64,000 nucleotides of DNA, from the NCBI GenBank assembly GCA_028023455.1, contig JAQFVV010000056.1:2168001-2232000 (forward strand). Reading direction: 5' to 3'. Positions 12,725-24,149 of this stretch are shown piece after piece (within the stretch, counting starts at the first letter, position 1; the number at the start of each line of letters is the position of its first letter). The DNA comes from Epiperipatus broadwayi (Eukaryota > Onychophora > Udeonychophora > Euonychophora > Peripatidae). The translations under genes were made by a program, and so were the position numbers. The notes beneath the pieces were generated by a model, which worked only from the letters and a program-made list of their open reading frames with translations, was not told where the DNA came from and searched no databases.

Positions 12725-13048
12725 AACTTGGTTTTGAAGTGAAAGAGTACTCCATTTATATCATTACACTTAATGTAATTTTAAATTATTGGAGAATATT
12801 AGTTTAACCTCAATAAGATTGTTAATTAGTAATTAATTAATGATTTCTTGGTAACATTAAAAGATAGTTATCTGTGTTTACATGGATACAATCTGTTAAT
12901 TGCTTTTTTTAAAAATCAATTTAAAAATCCATGAAAAATATATAATTCAACATATACATTTTTCTAAAGAAGATTAATTATTATTTGCAGGATGTCAAGA
13001 AAGATACTAATCATTTGCATTCTTATACCTATAAAAAATAGTTTTTTG
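12725..13048. repeat. Intronic tandem unit, copy 1 of 3
   Basis: A unit of about 320 bp starts TTTGAAGTGAAAG and contains AATTAATGGTTTCTTG-, TTATCTCTGTTTAC- and AAAATCTATGAAAAATAT-like blocks. It recurs diverged at 14448-14761 and 15335-15545. Once the two mobile elements between them (13049-14439 and 14762-15320) are removed, the three copies are contiguous. They therefore form an old tandem triplication that was later invaded. Confidence 0.7.
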
Positions 13049-14439
13049 GGTACTTGAGTATTAGTTCTGTAGCATAGGGGAGATGGTATGCCTTTTCACA
13101 ACCGCAATAAATGTGTAGTACTGCGATCATATCAAATTTAAACGAAATAAATCCTGCAAGGTCTTTTTTTTGTGATATTTTGACATTTTCAGTTATTATC
13201 CAGATTTCTTTCTGACAACAGCTTTCATTTCAATTGTGTTTTTGCTTCATCCAAGAATTTGTACGTTATTTCTACTTCTGAGTTACTCGACTTCATTTGA
13301 TTTTATATGTGTAAGTATATGTAGATTTCGTTTTTGTCCTTTTAATTTTCTTTTCATAATTTTCTAATGCCGGTTATGATCATGATGATGTGTTCATTTG
13401 CATATTGAATGACATAAAAAAAATTTTCCTGCCAGGATGAAAAATTAATAATTGTAATTTATATTTCTTTAGTTTTATGAATTTTTTTGGTTTTGTTTTT
13501 TAAAAAAATACATTTGTTTATTAGCATTTCTGTGGAAAATTCCTTCCGCCAATATTCGGCGCAATCACGTATTCAGTAAAACTCCATTTTGGAGGGAAAT
13601 TTTTCAGTTGAGGTCTTCATTTTGTGTCAAAAATATAAATTTCTTGTTTCAATGCGACAATTCCTGTTGTATATTAGAAGGTTAGTAGCGTATGTGTAAA
13701 TTTAATGGTTTTTTGTAAATAATATTTAAAAAAATAATAATTTAGTAATTGTTTTGTCCGTATTTACAGCAACATTTTGGTACTAGAGTAATGGTGTTTT
13801 GTATTTTATATATTTTTGGGCCCAGAGAATGTACTTTTTTAAGATCTGCTTTTTTTTTTTTGGTGAAATTCATATTTCTAGTGTTGTTATAAATTTTACA
13901 GTGTGAAAGTCATATATATTTCTGAATGGCAAATCAATATTTATTTTTAAAATGTTCTTTTGTTATAAATTTTAAAGTTTTTCGTGTGAAAGTCGTATAT
14001 ATTTGTGTATGGCAAATCAATATTTTTTTAAAGGTTCTTTTTAATATTGCTCAATTTTATATATCTTTATTATTGTTATAAATTTAAATTCCGTTCCATT
14101 TACTATTTTTGTTATAAATTTTGTACTTTTAATCATGTGAAAGTTGTAGATAATTCCACTCCATATTTTATACTTTTAGTTGTGTGAAAGTAGTAGTTTT
14201 ATTCCTGCAACACGGAGCATGTATTAGACATACTATGCCTTTTCACATATATATTCAACCTGCTGATAACTATAAATCTTGCGAAAATATCATGTACAAG
14301 ATCTGTGTACACATTACTTTTTTTGCAAATCTTGCGAAAAATATCGTGTACAAGATCTATGTACATGTTATTTTGATCAGATCACAAGATTACAAAGTCT
14401 AATACATGCTCCATGTTGTAGGACTAATACTCAAGTACC
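13049..14439. mobile_element. Non-autonomous DNA transposon, TIR GGTACTTGAGTATTAG, 8 bp TSD
   Basis: The left end reads GGTACTTGAGTATTAGTTCT. The reverse complement of the right end reads GGTACTTGAGTATTAGTCCT, giving 16 identical terminal bases and partial similarity for about 20 more. Both flanks carry GTTTTTTG (13041-13048 and 14440-14447), an exact 8 bp target duplication typical of the hAT group. The 1,391 bp interior holds no transposase. It holds repeats of a TTGTTATAAATTTTA...GTGTGAAAGT unit and a second GGAGCATGTATTAGACATAC block near 14213 that repeats the subterminal region. It must have been moved by a transposase encoded elsewhere. Confidence 0.85.
13884..14190. repeat. Internal ~86 bp repeats of the 13049-14439 element
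   Basis: Two clear copies (from 13884 and 13970) share TTGTTATAAATTTTA, GTGTGAAAGTC.TATATATTT and ATGGCAAATCAATATTT. Shorter, weaker copies follow up to about 14190. Confidence 0.65.
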
Positions 14440-14447
14440 GTTTTTTG

Positions 14448-14761
14448 GATTTAAATCTTCATAAGAACTTGGATTTGAAGTGAAAGCGTTCCCTTTTACA
14501 CCCAAACAAAGGAACTATTATAGATTGCTGGAGAAAACTGTTTTGGCTTCAAGTGGTTTGGAAAATAGTAATTGATGGTTTCTTGACAACTTTAAAAAGT
14601 ACAGTTATCTCTGTTTACGTGGATATAATCTTCCAATTTCCATTCTTTATCAATTTAAAAATCTATGAAAAATATGTAATTCAATATATATCTCTGGAGA
14701 AGATTAATTATTATTTCCATGATGTTAAGAAGATTCTAGTCTTTTACATTCTTACATTTAT
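14448..14761. repeat. Intronic tandem unit, copy 2 of 3
   Basis: This is the second diverged copy of the ~320 bp unit. It ends at ATTCTTACATTTAT, a 14-base string repeated at 15321-15334 on the far side of the fold-back element. Confidence 0.7.
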
Positions 14762-15320
14762 AAGTCAATTATTTTATATAGCGCAATGTTTTTTTTATAA
14801 ACAATAATATTTAAACAGCATTAAACTGTTGTACATGCGCTTTGGATTTTAAATATAAAATGAATGAATACTAACACTTCAACCACATGATAAAGTCTTT
14901 GAAAAAGTGTTAGTATTCATTCATTTTATATTTAAAATCCAAAGCACATGTGCAACAGTTTAATGCTGTTTAAATATTATTGTTTATAAAAAAACATCAC
15001 GCTATATAAAATAATTGACTTATTTACATACATTTAATTTCAAATAAGAATGACGTATCGTAAATTCTAATAAATTTCACCAGCGTCATTCATTCAAGCA
15101 TGTAAAAGTAATTTAAAGTGATTATTCAATATCTTCACACTTTCACTTTCAAACACTTAGGATTCGCCCATACAAAAGCATTTGGGTTCGAAAAGATAGA
15201 TGGCCAGGCCATTCTATCTTTTCCAAAGACTTTTATCATGTGGTTGAAGTGTTAGTATTCATTCATTTTATATTTAAAATCCAAAGCGCATGTGCAACAG
15301 TTTAATGCTGTTTAAATATT
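14762..15320. mobile_element. Composite fold-back element (three copies of one arm)
   Basis: An arm of about 119 bp (14761-14879) is followed by a 24 bp loop and its near-exact reverse complement (14904-15021). After about 190 bp of unrelated sequence, the loop in inverted form (TTATCATGTGGTTG) and a second copy of the arm reappear (15226-15320). The order is arm, loop, inverted arm, spacer, inverted loop, inverted arm. The outermost arms make a 559 bp element with long terminal inverted repeats. It is flanked by the direct repeat ATTCTTACATTTAT at 14748-14761 and 15321-15334, the likely insertion footprint. It contains no coding capacity. Confidence 0.8.
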
Positions 15321-15334
15321 ATTCTTACATTTAT

Positions 15335-15545
15335 GAAAATAGTTTTCTGGATTTGAAGTGAAAGAGGACCTGTTTTACTTCATTAAACCGAAACAAGAGC
15401 TATTATAAGTTAATGGAAAAACTGGTTTAGCCTTGGGAAGATTGTTAATTAGTAATTAATGGTTTTTTCGCAATATTAAAAAGTAAGATTATCTCTGTTT
15501 ACATAGATATAGTCTCTTAATTTCCATTCTTTATCAGTATATAAA
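15335..15545. repeat. Intronic tandem unit, copy 3 of 3
   Basis: Third copy of the unit, starting GAAAATAGTTTTCTGGATTTGAAGTG and stopping after CTTTATCAGTATA. It is shorter than the other two. Confidence 0.65.
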
Positions 15546-17792
15546 GTACTGTATTTATAAAACTATATATACATAAAACTTGAATGCAATAATTATGTAT
15601 GTTTAAAAAATTAATGTTAATATTAATTATATATATTCATTATATATTTTTAATATGTTATAAAAAATTGAAATAAATAAATAATCATTTATTTACTTAT
15701 GACAAAATTTGCTGCTTCGATTATTTCTGAAAGAGTTAATATTTAATAGATAATTGCTAACAATACAAAAAAATTTTTAATCTTGTTACAAGATGAGAAA
15801 AGTTTGTGAGTGAAGCTTGCTAAAGTAAAAAAAGTATAAGAAATCATTATTGTATTTCTGAATTATGGAAAGGGAGAGAAAAATAAGATATGATTGATAT
15901 TATTTTTCTGAAAGAAATAAAAATGTCAATTCAAATTAAAAAAATGAAATAAGGCAATCCATACAGAAAAATATTGTTTCTGGATTGTGATTTATCAGCA
16001 ATAGGTATCAAAAAAATTACAGTCTGAGACTCAATGGATGCATATTTTTATAACTGTGTATTTTTATAGTTCTGAATTTAAGATCAAAGAAATGAGACGG
16101 TGGTCATGGAAAAATGATATACATATCTAGCAGATCAAGAGTTCATTTATATATATGTTAAAGGAAGTGTTTTAATTAAAAGTTTTAATGTTAATGTAGC
16201 TAAACTTTATATTATAATAGTCTACTTTTCCATGTATAGTTCATGGAAAATTTTATTTTTAAAAATGAAGTATTTGCTGTTGGAAGCTTAATGCTTTAAT
16301 TTTTATTTATGAATAAAATATACAAATTTGTGTATATATTAGATAAGTTTATTATGTATTTTTGATTACTATTTGTATTTAAATCCCGTCAGTGTTTTAT
16401 TTAGTTTTTGTCAGTTCTCACTTATGTTCTGGTTAGAAATCTGCAAATATTAAATTTGAAGACAATCAAGTTTTGGGGATTTCTTGGTAATAAAGATGAT
16501 TATATATCTATTGAAGTTAAAAAGGATAAAAGGTTATAATTATTAGTGAATTTAAAATGTGACATTCTAGGGAAACATTAAGGACATATGGAATGGCAAT
16601 AATATTAGCAGAAAGAGTAGAACTAGTATAATTAATTATTAATCGTTGTATATTATATGTATAATGGCTGAAATAATGACAGCACTTAGAGATGTAACTA
16701 CACACAAGTTTTCAGTAATTGATAAAGAATTTTTGAACACATTGAAAAATTATGGAAAGAGAAAGAAATAAGGAAGATTTATGTTAATTAGGAGATTAGA
16801 ATAAGTGATAGATGAAAGAGGTAAAAATAAAAATATTGGTATTTGGATGTGGAAAAAAAAATGATTATATTGTTGTATTTTGTATGGAAAAATGATTATT
16901 AAAATGATTACATATTTCTAGAACTCTAAACATACATTTATTCATGGTAGACTCCAGGGAATTTAATAAGATATCAAAAAAATTGTATACTGATTGAAAA
17001 TGGAGTGTGCATTATTATTTAGACTAAGGATTAAATTATAAGTCTGAAACTTAAAATCAAGTTATAATCAAAAATAAATAAATGGAACTATAGAAATGAA
17101 AATAAACAATTGAATATGAAAAAATGGAAATTTGTAATAAAAGAAATATGTACATTTAGGTGTAATCTAATGCAGTTTATTTAAGCAGGAAAAATATAAT
17201 CTAAAATCAGAAATACAAGTGTAAAATTATAAAATTAATTTATTTAACTTTTATATTGTAAACCTAAATTTGAAAAAGCATAAGCAAACAAACTCTCCAT
17301 TAAAAAAGTATAAAAAATCCAAGCACATGAAAAACATTAACAATCTTTCTTAATGTAAATAAATTAGAATAATGTAACATTCCATCACAATGCAGAAAAT
17401 ACAATTTCCTTTGATTATTATACTATGCAAAAAAACATTTTAATTTAGTAAATTTCTCTTGCTTTCATTATACATTTAAATTTAATAAATATCAACAATC
17501 TTCTTCCCTTAGTGAAAACTATAATTGAACTTTCAAATGCATAAATACTTACTTTAATTAAAAATCATAAAAAGTCACATAGAGGTAGAAATAATTTATT
17601 TTTAATATATGTATTAATCAGTTTTCTACCTCTGTATTCTAGCTTGTAACTAAAATTACATATGTATATAGATGAATCATTTAAAAGTACATGCAATACT
17701 GTATTTTTATTATAAAGATGAAAATGAAGAGTTAAGTGAACTTAATTGATAATTAGCAATATAAAACATGACAATGATATCATGTTTTAGTC
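15546..17792 (+). other. EEFSEC: EEFSEC intron, no gene seen
   Basis: About 2.2 kb of AT-rich sequence. I see no coding frame, repeat boundary or RNA gene that I can support. Confidence 0.5.
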
Positions 17793-18314
17793 TAGGGATC
17801 AGTAAATTATGGCTAGCGAGCCAAATGTGTTTTTTTTTATCATGATAAACATGAACACATTTTTCATTTCCTCTTATAATTAGTATGTAAATATTTTGCT
17901 AACTCTAGCAGAGGATAAATGTACATTACAACATTTCTAGAATTCAACCTTATTATAAAATACTAATTATTGTATACGACAAATATTTAAATATTGTATA
18001 TGACAAATATTTAAATAGTAGAAATTTGTGAATAAATCAAACTAATTTTTTGTTTTTATTGATTTATTTTTAAGAGAATTTTTATTTTTATTAGAATGTA
18101 CAGTGGTTGTATTATGTTCTATTACTAAAATAAACATTCAAATATATCCACAGCCATTCAGAAATACATATTTTTCATGAACATATGTTTTAGCTCTTTC
18201 ATTGCGCTTTCTATTTCAGAAGGGGGGGGATACTTCTTTCCCTGTGGCTCTTTAGGGGGATGGGGTGGATTTAAACAAAATGGCTCTTCATATTAAAAGG
18301 TTTGCTGACCTCTG
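17793..18314. mobile_element. hAT-type MITE
   Basis: The left end is TAGGGATCAGTAAATTATGG. The reverse complement of the right end is CAGAGGTCAGCAAACCTTTT. Both match the CAGGGGTCAGCAAA-type termini known for hAT MITEs in many animals. The subterminal AGCCAAATG / AGCCATTTTG pair also corresponds. Flanking octamers TTTTAGTC and TTCTGGTC match at 6 of 8 positions, fitting an aged target duplication. The 522 bp element has no transposase. Confidence 0.65.
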
Positions 18315-19464
18315 TTCTGGTCAAAGCAGAAAGGCTATGAAACATCAAGCACACATGCATGCTATATCAGCCACTAGCATATATTGTAGCATTTGTTATT
18401 CACTGTTCCATTTGTTTGCTGCACAAACATTTGTTGTAACAGTTTCCACCATATTTATATATATATAAAACAAAACACATTTATTTGCCTACACAATTTT
18501 TTTTATTTTACTATTTCAACCAGAGGATTGGTTTTCATCAAAAAATCCAATCAAATGATGTCCTTCAAAAATTAAATACTAAAAATTATTTGCATATTTG
18601 ATAAAGTAAAAAATTACTGATTAATAATCTTGTTTTATTGAGAGTTTAATCAATCCACTGCTGATCTATTAGGGTAAATATCTTATGTATTTTCTTTAAA
18701 AAAAATTCTTATCAAACTTTACAAAAACTTTTAAATGCAACTTTTCAATAGTTAGTTGATTCATTTTCAATTCTACACATTGAAAATAAAAATATCTGAC
18801 TTATTTTCTTTAAAAAAAAAATTCATTTATTTTCTTATCAAAACTTAAAAAAAAAAAGTTTAAATAATTAGTTAATTCATTAAAAAATAGTGATTATTTC
18901 ATTAATTAAAAAAAGAAATATAAAAAACAAACAAGCATATGCACAATATATATATATATATGTTTTTTAAAAAATATACACTTTTTTTATATACATTTTT
19001 TGACATGGATTTATATACTGTATAATATTGTTTGAAGAAATGCTATTCTAGTTAATCAAATACCATCAATTTGAACCCTATCAAATTTATACAGGCTTAA
19101 GAAAATGATTGCAGTTTTCTGTCAGATTCTTTTACTATGCTTTAAGATTCTATATATAAAATAAAATAATGTTATATATTTTCACTTGTATGCCATTCTG
19201 ATACCAAAAATATATTAATGCTAATATGACATTTATTTTATTTTATCCGATTTCTATATATATATTTAAACATAGACAATATATGATTACATAAGAAATT
19301 CAACCGATGTGTTTGTACATGTGAATTTATATATGTATAGACATATTTAAATGTTAATTACATAAATTTTAGTCTTTTTAAATTCTAACAGGTGTCATTA
19401 GATTTCACTAGTTTATGAAACTAATAGAGTCTTCCAGATTTTCTTTGTAATCTCTTTAAGATAT
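18315..19464 (+). other. EEFSEC: EEFSEC intron, no gene seen
   Basis: AT-rich sequence with a (TA)n tract near 18948-18961 and several A/T homopolymers. I see nothing else. Confidence 0.5.
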
Positions 19465-21021
19465 TGTGACAGAACGGGTTCAAACCCAGTCACAAATAAT
19501 ATTATAGGTGACGGTAATTAAATGTATATGTAGATGTATATATAAATTTAATTTTATTACATGGTGGTGGTTACATAAATACACAAACGAGAGGGGGGGG
19601 CTCTGTCATTTTGAAACGATGTATATGTGTGTGTGAATGGGTTAGGTAGTCGAAAAGAGAGAAATGAGATTTTTATTTCACGTTAGAAAAGCCTAGAAGT
19701 TTCCATCAGAAATGAAATTTTACTTTCTTTTGTTTACAATAAAAGCAGTGATAAAAGTTTTTCACACGTCAACCAAAATCTGGTTAGGCAGCATTGGAAA
19801 CAGGAAGTGAGATCAAAGAAACTTCTAGAACTAATGGAGGGGACTATAAAAGAGATACACTCATAATGCTCAGGGTCTTCTTGTCCCTGCAGAGTTTCAG
19901 CCGTCAACAGTGGAATCGTGAATCCAATTTTAAAAGTTTTAAAATTTCAAACTTACTTAATGGCGGATCAAAAGGAAATGTTGGGGTAAGAGCATAACGT
20001 ATCGGATTCGAACCCCTAATTCCAACTAACTGCAGCTGCTTCGTCCAACAATACCAAGATGCATCGGAATAAAAAATAATTACCAACATCGGAACCAAAG
20101 CGGGGTCTCATCAAACAACGACCGTACACAAATACAAAGACCGGGAATCCTTGCACTGAATTTCGTGTTTATTACCTGCGATGACCGGAACTCTCAGAAA
20201 TAAATAAATATTCTTCCACAAATTCCCCGGAGAAATTAAGGTAAAGAACTTTACGTATTGATTTTTTATGAGAAAGAAATTGTTAACCGTTTATCATAAG
20301 TGAATATGACAATCCAATTAACTTAATAAAGAAACTTTCTTAAATTCTTATTTTGCGGACATTAATAGTGCAATTAGTATAGGAGGTCAGGTGGAATAAA
20401 CTCTTTCTATCGACCTTCACTACTTGATTTATTTGTAATAAACATATTGGAAAGAATGTTGCGTGTGTGCGTATCAAAATGACAGAGTATTAATTATAAT
20501 CATGTTTAAAAGGGTTGAGGGTTGAATTATATTTGTTTTATCTTAAAGATCAAAAGAATAATAATGGTCTTTGGAAGCATTTAAATAAAATCTGATTTGA
20601 TAGTGAAAGTCTGGAAGTCTTGTTGTGATATTTTCTTTGTACATTTTTTTATGTTTCAAAACTCTTACTCCCATTCGCATCTACTCCCGGCCGTGACGTC
20701 ACCCGACCATGAGATTGAGCTAGCCGATGGTCAAAAACCTCCCTCACATTCCTTAAGATAGTGGTTCTTGTTGGTAATGCATTCACTTCACGTAATTCTT
20801 ATATTCGTATAAGATTGGCGCTTGGAGGCCTATGGATGACCATAAATACGCGTTGGGAATGTATTACAGTTAATGAGAACAAATTCAGAAGACATTTTGA
20901 TCAACAGTAATTAAGTCAAAACCGTTTTAGTTAAATATACATATGTAGGCGCGTATGTCTTATGTGTCATAAGTGTAATAGGTGAATTTATTCTATATAG
21001 TGAGGAGGAGGTTTTGTTATA
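19465..21021 (+). mobile_element. Solo LTR, copy 1, sense to EEFSEC
   Basis: A 1,557 bp unit starts TGTGACAGAACGGGTT and ends GTTTTGTTATA. It is flanked by ATAT on both sides (19461-19464 and 21022-21025). A related unit in inverse orientation at 46489-47998 has its own 4 bp duplication. No internal retroelement sequence adjoins either copy, so both are best read as solo LTRs left by recombination. The LTR holds a TATA box (see next entry) and a region near 20006 whose reverse complement matches the tRNA B-box form GGTTCGAATCC. Its right edge lies 212 bp before the last EEFSEC exon. Confidence 0.8.
19844..19852 (+). promoter_or_regulatory. LTR TATA box
   Basis: GGACTATAAAAGAGA here corresponds to GCACTATAAAAGGGA in the second LTR copy (minus strand, about 47611-47618). 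Conservation of the box between two diverged copies supports it as the core of the LTR promoter, pointing towards the last EEFSEC exon. Confidence 0.6.
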
Positions 21022-21233
21022 ATATTTACGAAAGAAAATAATGTTACAATATTATATGTTTTCACATCTATGCATATCTGATATTAAAAATATATTAGTG
21101 CTAATATGTCAAATATTTTATTTTATTCAATTCCTGTACATACATTTAAACTTAAACAATAACTGTTTTCATAAGAAATTTACCTTGTATATACACATAC
21201 TTAAATGCATATTTCTCTTTTTTCTTTTTTCAG

Positions 21234-21397
21234 AAGGTCTTCAAGAATCCACTGTTTTGCTATTGTCAGATACAAAGAAGACTAAGGGAAAAGATAAAGA
21301 AAATGCTACTGAATTTTCTAGTCATGAAAACATCAAGGTGATTTTGGAATTCAAACGTTATGTTTATGATCCGCAAAAACGTATGATTCAGAATTGA
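21234..21397 (+). CDS. EEFSEC: EEFSEC, last coding exon
   Basis: The acceptor TTTTTTCTTTTTTCAG is followed at 21234 by AAGGTCTT. The split codon G|AA joins the exon at 4903 in phase and gives ...RIPEGLQES. The exon encodes the end of domain IV, with a lysine-rich linker (KKTKGKDKEN) followed by VILEFKRYVYDPQKRMIQN and stop TGA at 21395-21397. The FKRYV.D...RM.Q ending is diagnostic of animal EEFSEC C-termini, a region linked to SBP2/SECIS function and nuclear localisation in vertebrate studies. Only 53 codons lie here, so reverse-strand gene finders may miss the exon. Identification is very secure because frame, phase and order all agree with the exon 16 kb upstream. Confidence 0.95.
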
Positions 21398-21465
21398 ATC
21401 TTTTTTTTTTTTTATGACATTTTTTTCCAATTTACTTCCATTTATTGTGAAAAATCTGTGAATAT

Positions 21466-21471
21466 AATAAA
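21466..21471 (+). terminator. EEFSEC: Poly(A) signal AATAAA of EEFSEC
   Basis: AATAAA lies about 70 bases after the EEFSEC stop codon and before the hAT insertion at 21683, so the transcript can end without reading into the transposon. AT-richness makes chance matches common. Confidence 0.55.
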
Positions 21472-21956
21472 TAATGTTAAGTAAACATCTGAGATTATAT
21501 AAAAAAATTTAAAAATTAAAATTAGGTTGTATGTATATAAGACATTATTTATTTATACAGGTTTGGGTATCAAGAAACTTATTTCTAAATATTTTAAATG
21601 GATTGATCTTTTTAATTGACAAATCTGAAATTTTTTTTTAATTTTTAATTTTTTGTCAGTGCTGAAAATATATAATATAGAGCAGGGGTGGCCAACTTTT
21701 GTGTTCATAAGATCAACTTTTTATTTTGAAAATGTGTTGCGATCGACTTGTTGTCATAGGCGTAGTCTTAGTGGAGTGAGATGTGAAATACATACTATTT
21801 TTATATATCTACCTATGTAAAAAATAACAATTATTTAACAGGCTAAAAAACTCATGTCCGTGGGAATTAAAGCAACATGAGTAATTATTATCAATATTTA
21901 TTAATTCAAATTAGATACTGATAAAGACATTTATAATTTATTTTATTATCTTAACA

Positions 21957-23771
21957 TTAATGGGAAGACTGTGTTTGCATGTCTCTAACCAAGGATTCAT
22001 AATTAGGTGTATATCCTGACAAAGATAATAATAAAGAATCCTCAATATGGGAATCAGTTAGGACAGATCGTTGTTTAGTCTTTGTTAACTTAAGTATGAA
22101 AATGCCGATTCACACAGATATGTAGATCTGAAACAATAATAAATATATTCGCTAAATTTGATGATATTGGGATATTTTTCTCGATTGACATATTTCCAAA
22201 AATCTTCAAATTTTCTAGCTTGTAAGATTAAATCAGTTTGTAAAATTATAATTTCATTTTCTAATGCCTTTTGCTCCATATGTCTGAAATTTTTTGGCTA
22301 ATGCATTTCACATTTAAATCTTTTTTAAAAGGAAAAGATATACATTCCACAATTTCTTTAATTTTTTCAAATTCTTGGAATCTTACCTTAAAATCTTCAA
22401 TTACTTTTTGGATTTCCGTGACATATTTGTCGATATTATAATTAATATTTTTATGCTTTTGTAGGTGATCCGCCATATTTGGAAAATGATTCAGATTATT
22501 TTGTTGCAGATCTTCTATTAGCAAAATAAATTTTGTCTTATATGCATCTACACAGCTGATTATATCAATTACTGTTTTATTTTTACCTTGTAATTCTAAA
22601 TTTAAATGACTTAACATTGAAGTAAAATCAGTTAGAAAAGCTAAGTCACTAAGTCAAGTTTCATCATTAAAATTTTTACATTTACCATCTTGCTCACGGA
22701 GAAAATCTATTACTTAAGGTAATAAATCACAAAATCGTTGCAGAAATTTACCTCTCCTTAACCATCTTAGATCGGTATGTAATAATAATTCAGGTTGGTC
22801 TTCATCGAGCTGCAGTTGGAAGAGATGTCATTTGAGGGAACTTCCTTGAATTGAATTAACAATTTTAAACACTATTTCCATTACTTCTTTTGTGTTTAGT
22901 CTCTTGCTGGCTAACACTTGCTGGTGAATTATGCAGTGATAGCTCAAAAAAGCTGGGAATTCATCTTCATTTTGACATAAGGCTATAAATCTATTTTTGT
23001 GACCTAACATTGCAGCTGCGCCATCCGTTGTTATTGAAACTAATTTAAAAAGTGATACTTTCAAATCATTGAGCAAGTTTTTAAAGGCTTTGAATATATC
23101 TACATCTCTAGTTCTTTTTTCCAAAGAAATCAGACCCAACAATTCTTCTTTAGATGTAAAATCTTTGAAAACCATACGAATGAAAACAAGTAATTGTGTT
23201 GTATCACTTATATCTGTTGATTCATAACATTGAAGGGAAAAACAAGAACATCTATTAATATCATTATATAACTGTTCTTTTACATTTTCACTCATCTTCT
23301 CAATTCGTCGCGCCACAGTGTTTCGAGATAGTTGCAGATCTTGAATTGCAGCAATATTTTCACTCTTGTTATGAAAATTGTTAAAAAGTGAATCTGATAT
23401 TTTCAAAAAAGTTTCCTTTACATATTCACTCTTATAAAATGGTTTACATTTTTTTTATTAAAAGATAGCTTACTTGCAGCAGTTACTGCTTGTGACTTCA
23501 ACATTGGCTTTTTAAAAACTTTTTGTTGATTTTTTGAGTTTTAAGATCCCTAACTTTATGTTTTCTCAATTCGGTACTTTGTGGATAATCTGTTTGATAC
23601 TTGTTATGTAAAGCTAAAAAATGTCTATCCAGATTACCCTTTTTAGCAATGGCTATCGAGGTAAAGCATATTAAGCAACAATATTTATTATTCACCGTTG
23701 TAAAAAAGTAGTCGAGTTCCCATTCTTCATTGAAATGATAAGTTTTCGATTTTTTTTTGTTTACTACTCAT
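21957..23771 (-). pseudogene. hAT transposase, BED-finger GTF2IRD2/ZBED type, disrupted
   Basis: Reading leftwards from ATG at 23771: an N-terminal zinc finger with paired cysteines and histidines (CCLICF...NLDRHFLALH), the RNase H-like core with first catalytic Asp in CYESTDISDTTQL and second in SITTDGAAAMLGH, and the YHCIIHQQ block. The conserved TDLRWLRRGKFLQRF segment follows, and then the hATC dimerisation domain (KYP..., RSTYLCESAFS). The C-terminal tail GYTPNYESL ends at the stop at 21957-21959. Roughly 600 residues in all is normal for this family. Damage comprises one extra A in the A9 run just after the start, a frameshift before the core (about 23515), an in-frame stop between finger and core, three in-frame stops at about 22825, 22715 and 22655, and a frameshift near 22090. 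Between these lesions the sequence is clean, so inactivation is fairly recent. Similar genes were domesticated in vertebrates, but this copy cannot make a full protein. Confidence 0.92.
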
Positions 23772-24149
23772 GTTCATGGGTATACTAAAATGAAAAAAGA
23801 AATACTTATGACAATTTTATTTCCCCAAACTTAACTGATAAAAATTAAATATTCAAAGTAAATAATAAATATTGAATTAAATATTTTCCAAGAAAATTAA
23901 AAACTCATGAACTGCAATCATTAACTCCGTTAACGACTTCAGCTTAAACGTCTGTTGCTGAGAAGGCTCATTAATCAAGTAAGTAGTTAGATAAGAAATG
24001 CCACAATTTAAATTAAAGCATAAGAAAAGGTACTTACATTTTAAACAAGAAAAATTGAAACTTGACGTGGTCACCGTCGATAGATAATATTGATTAATAA
24101 TAATAATATTGTTAATACGGGGGTACTACTAGGTTCTGAATATTAGAGA

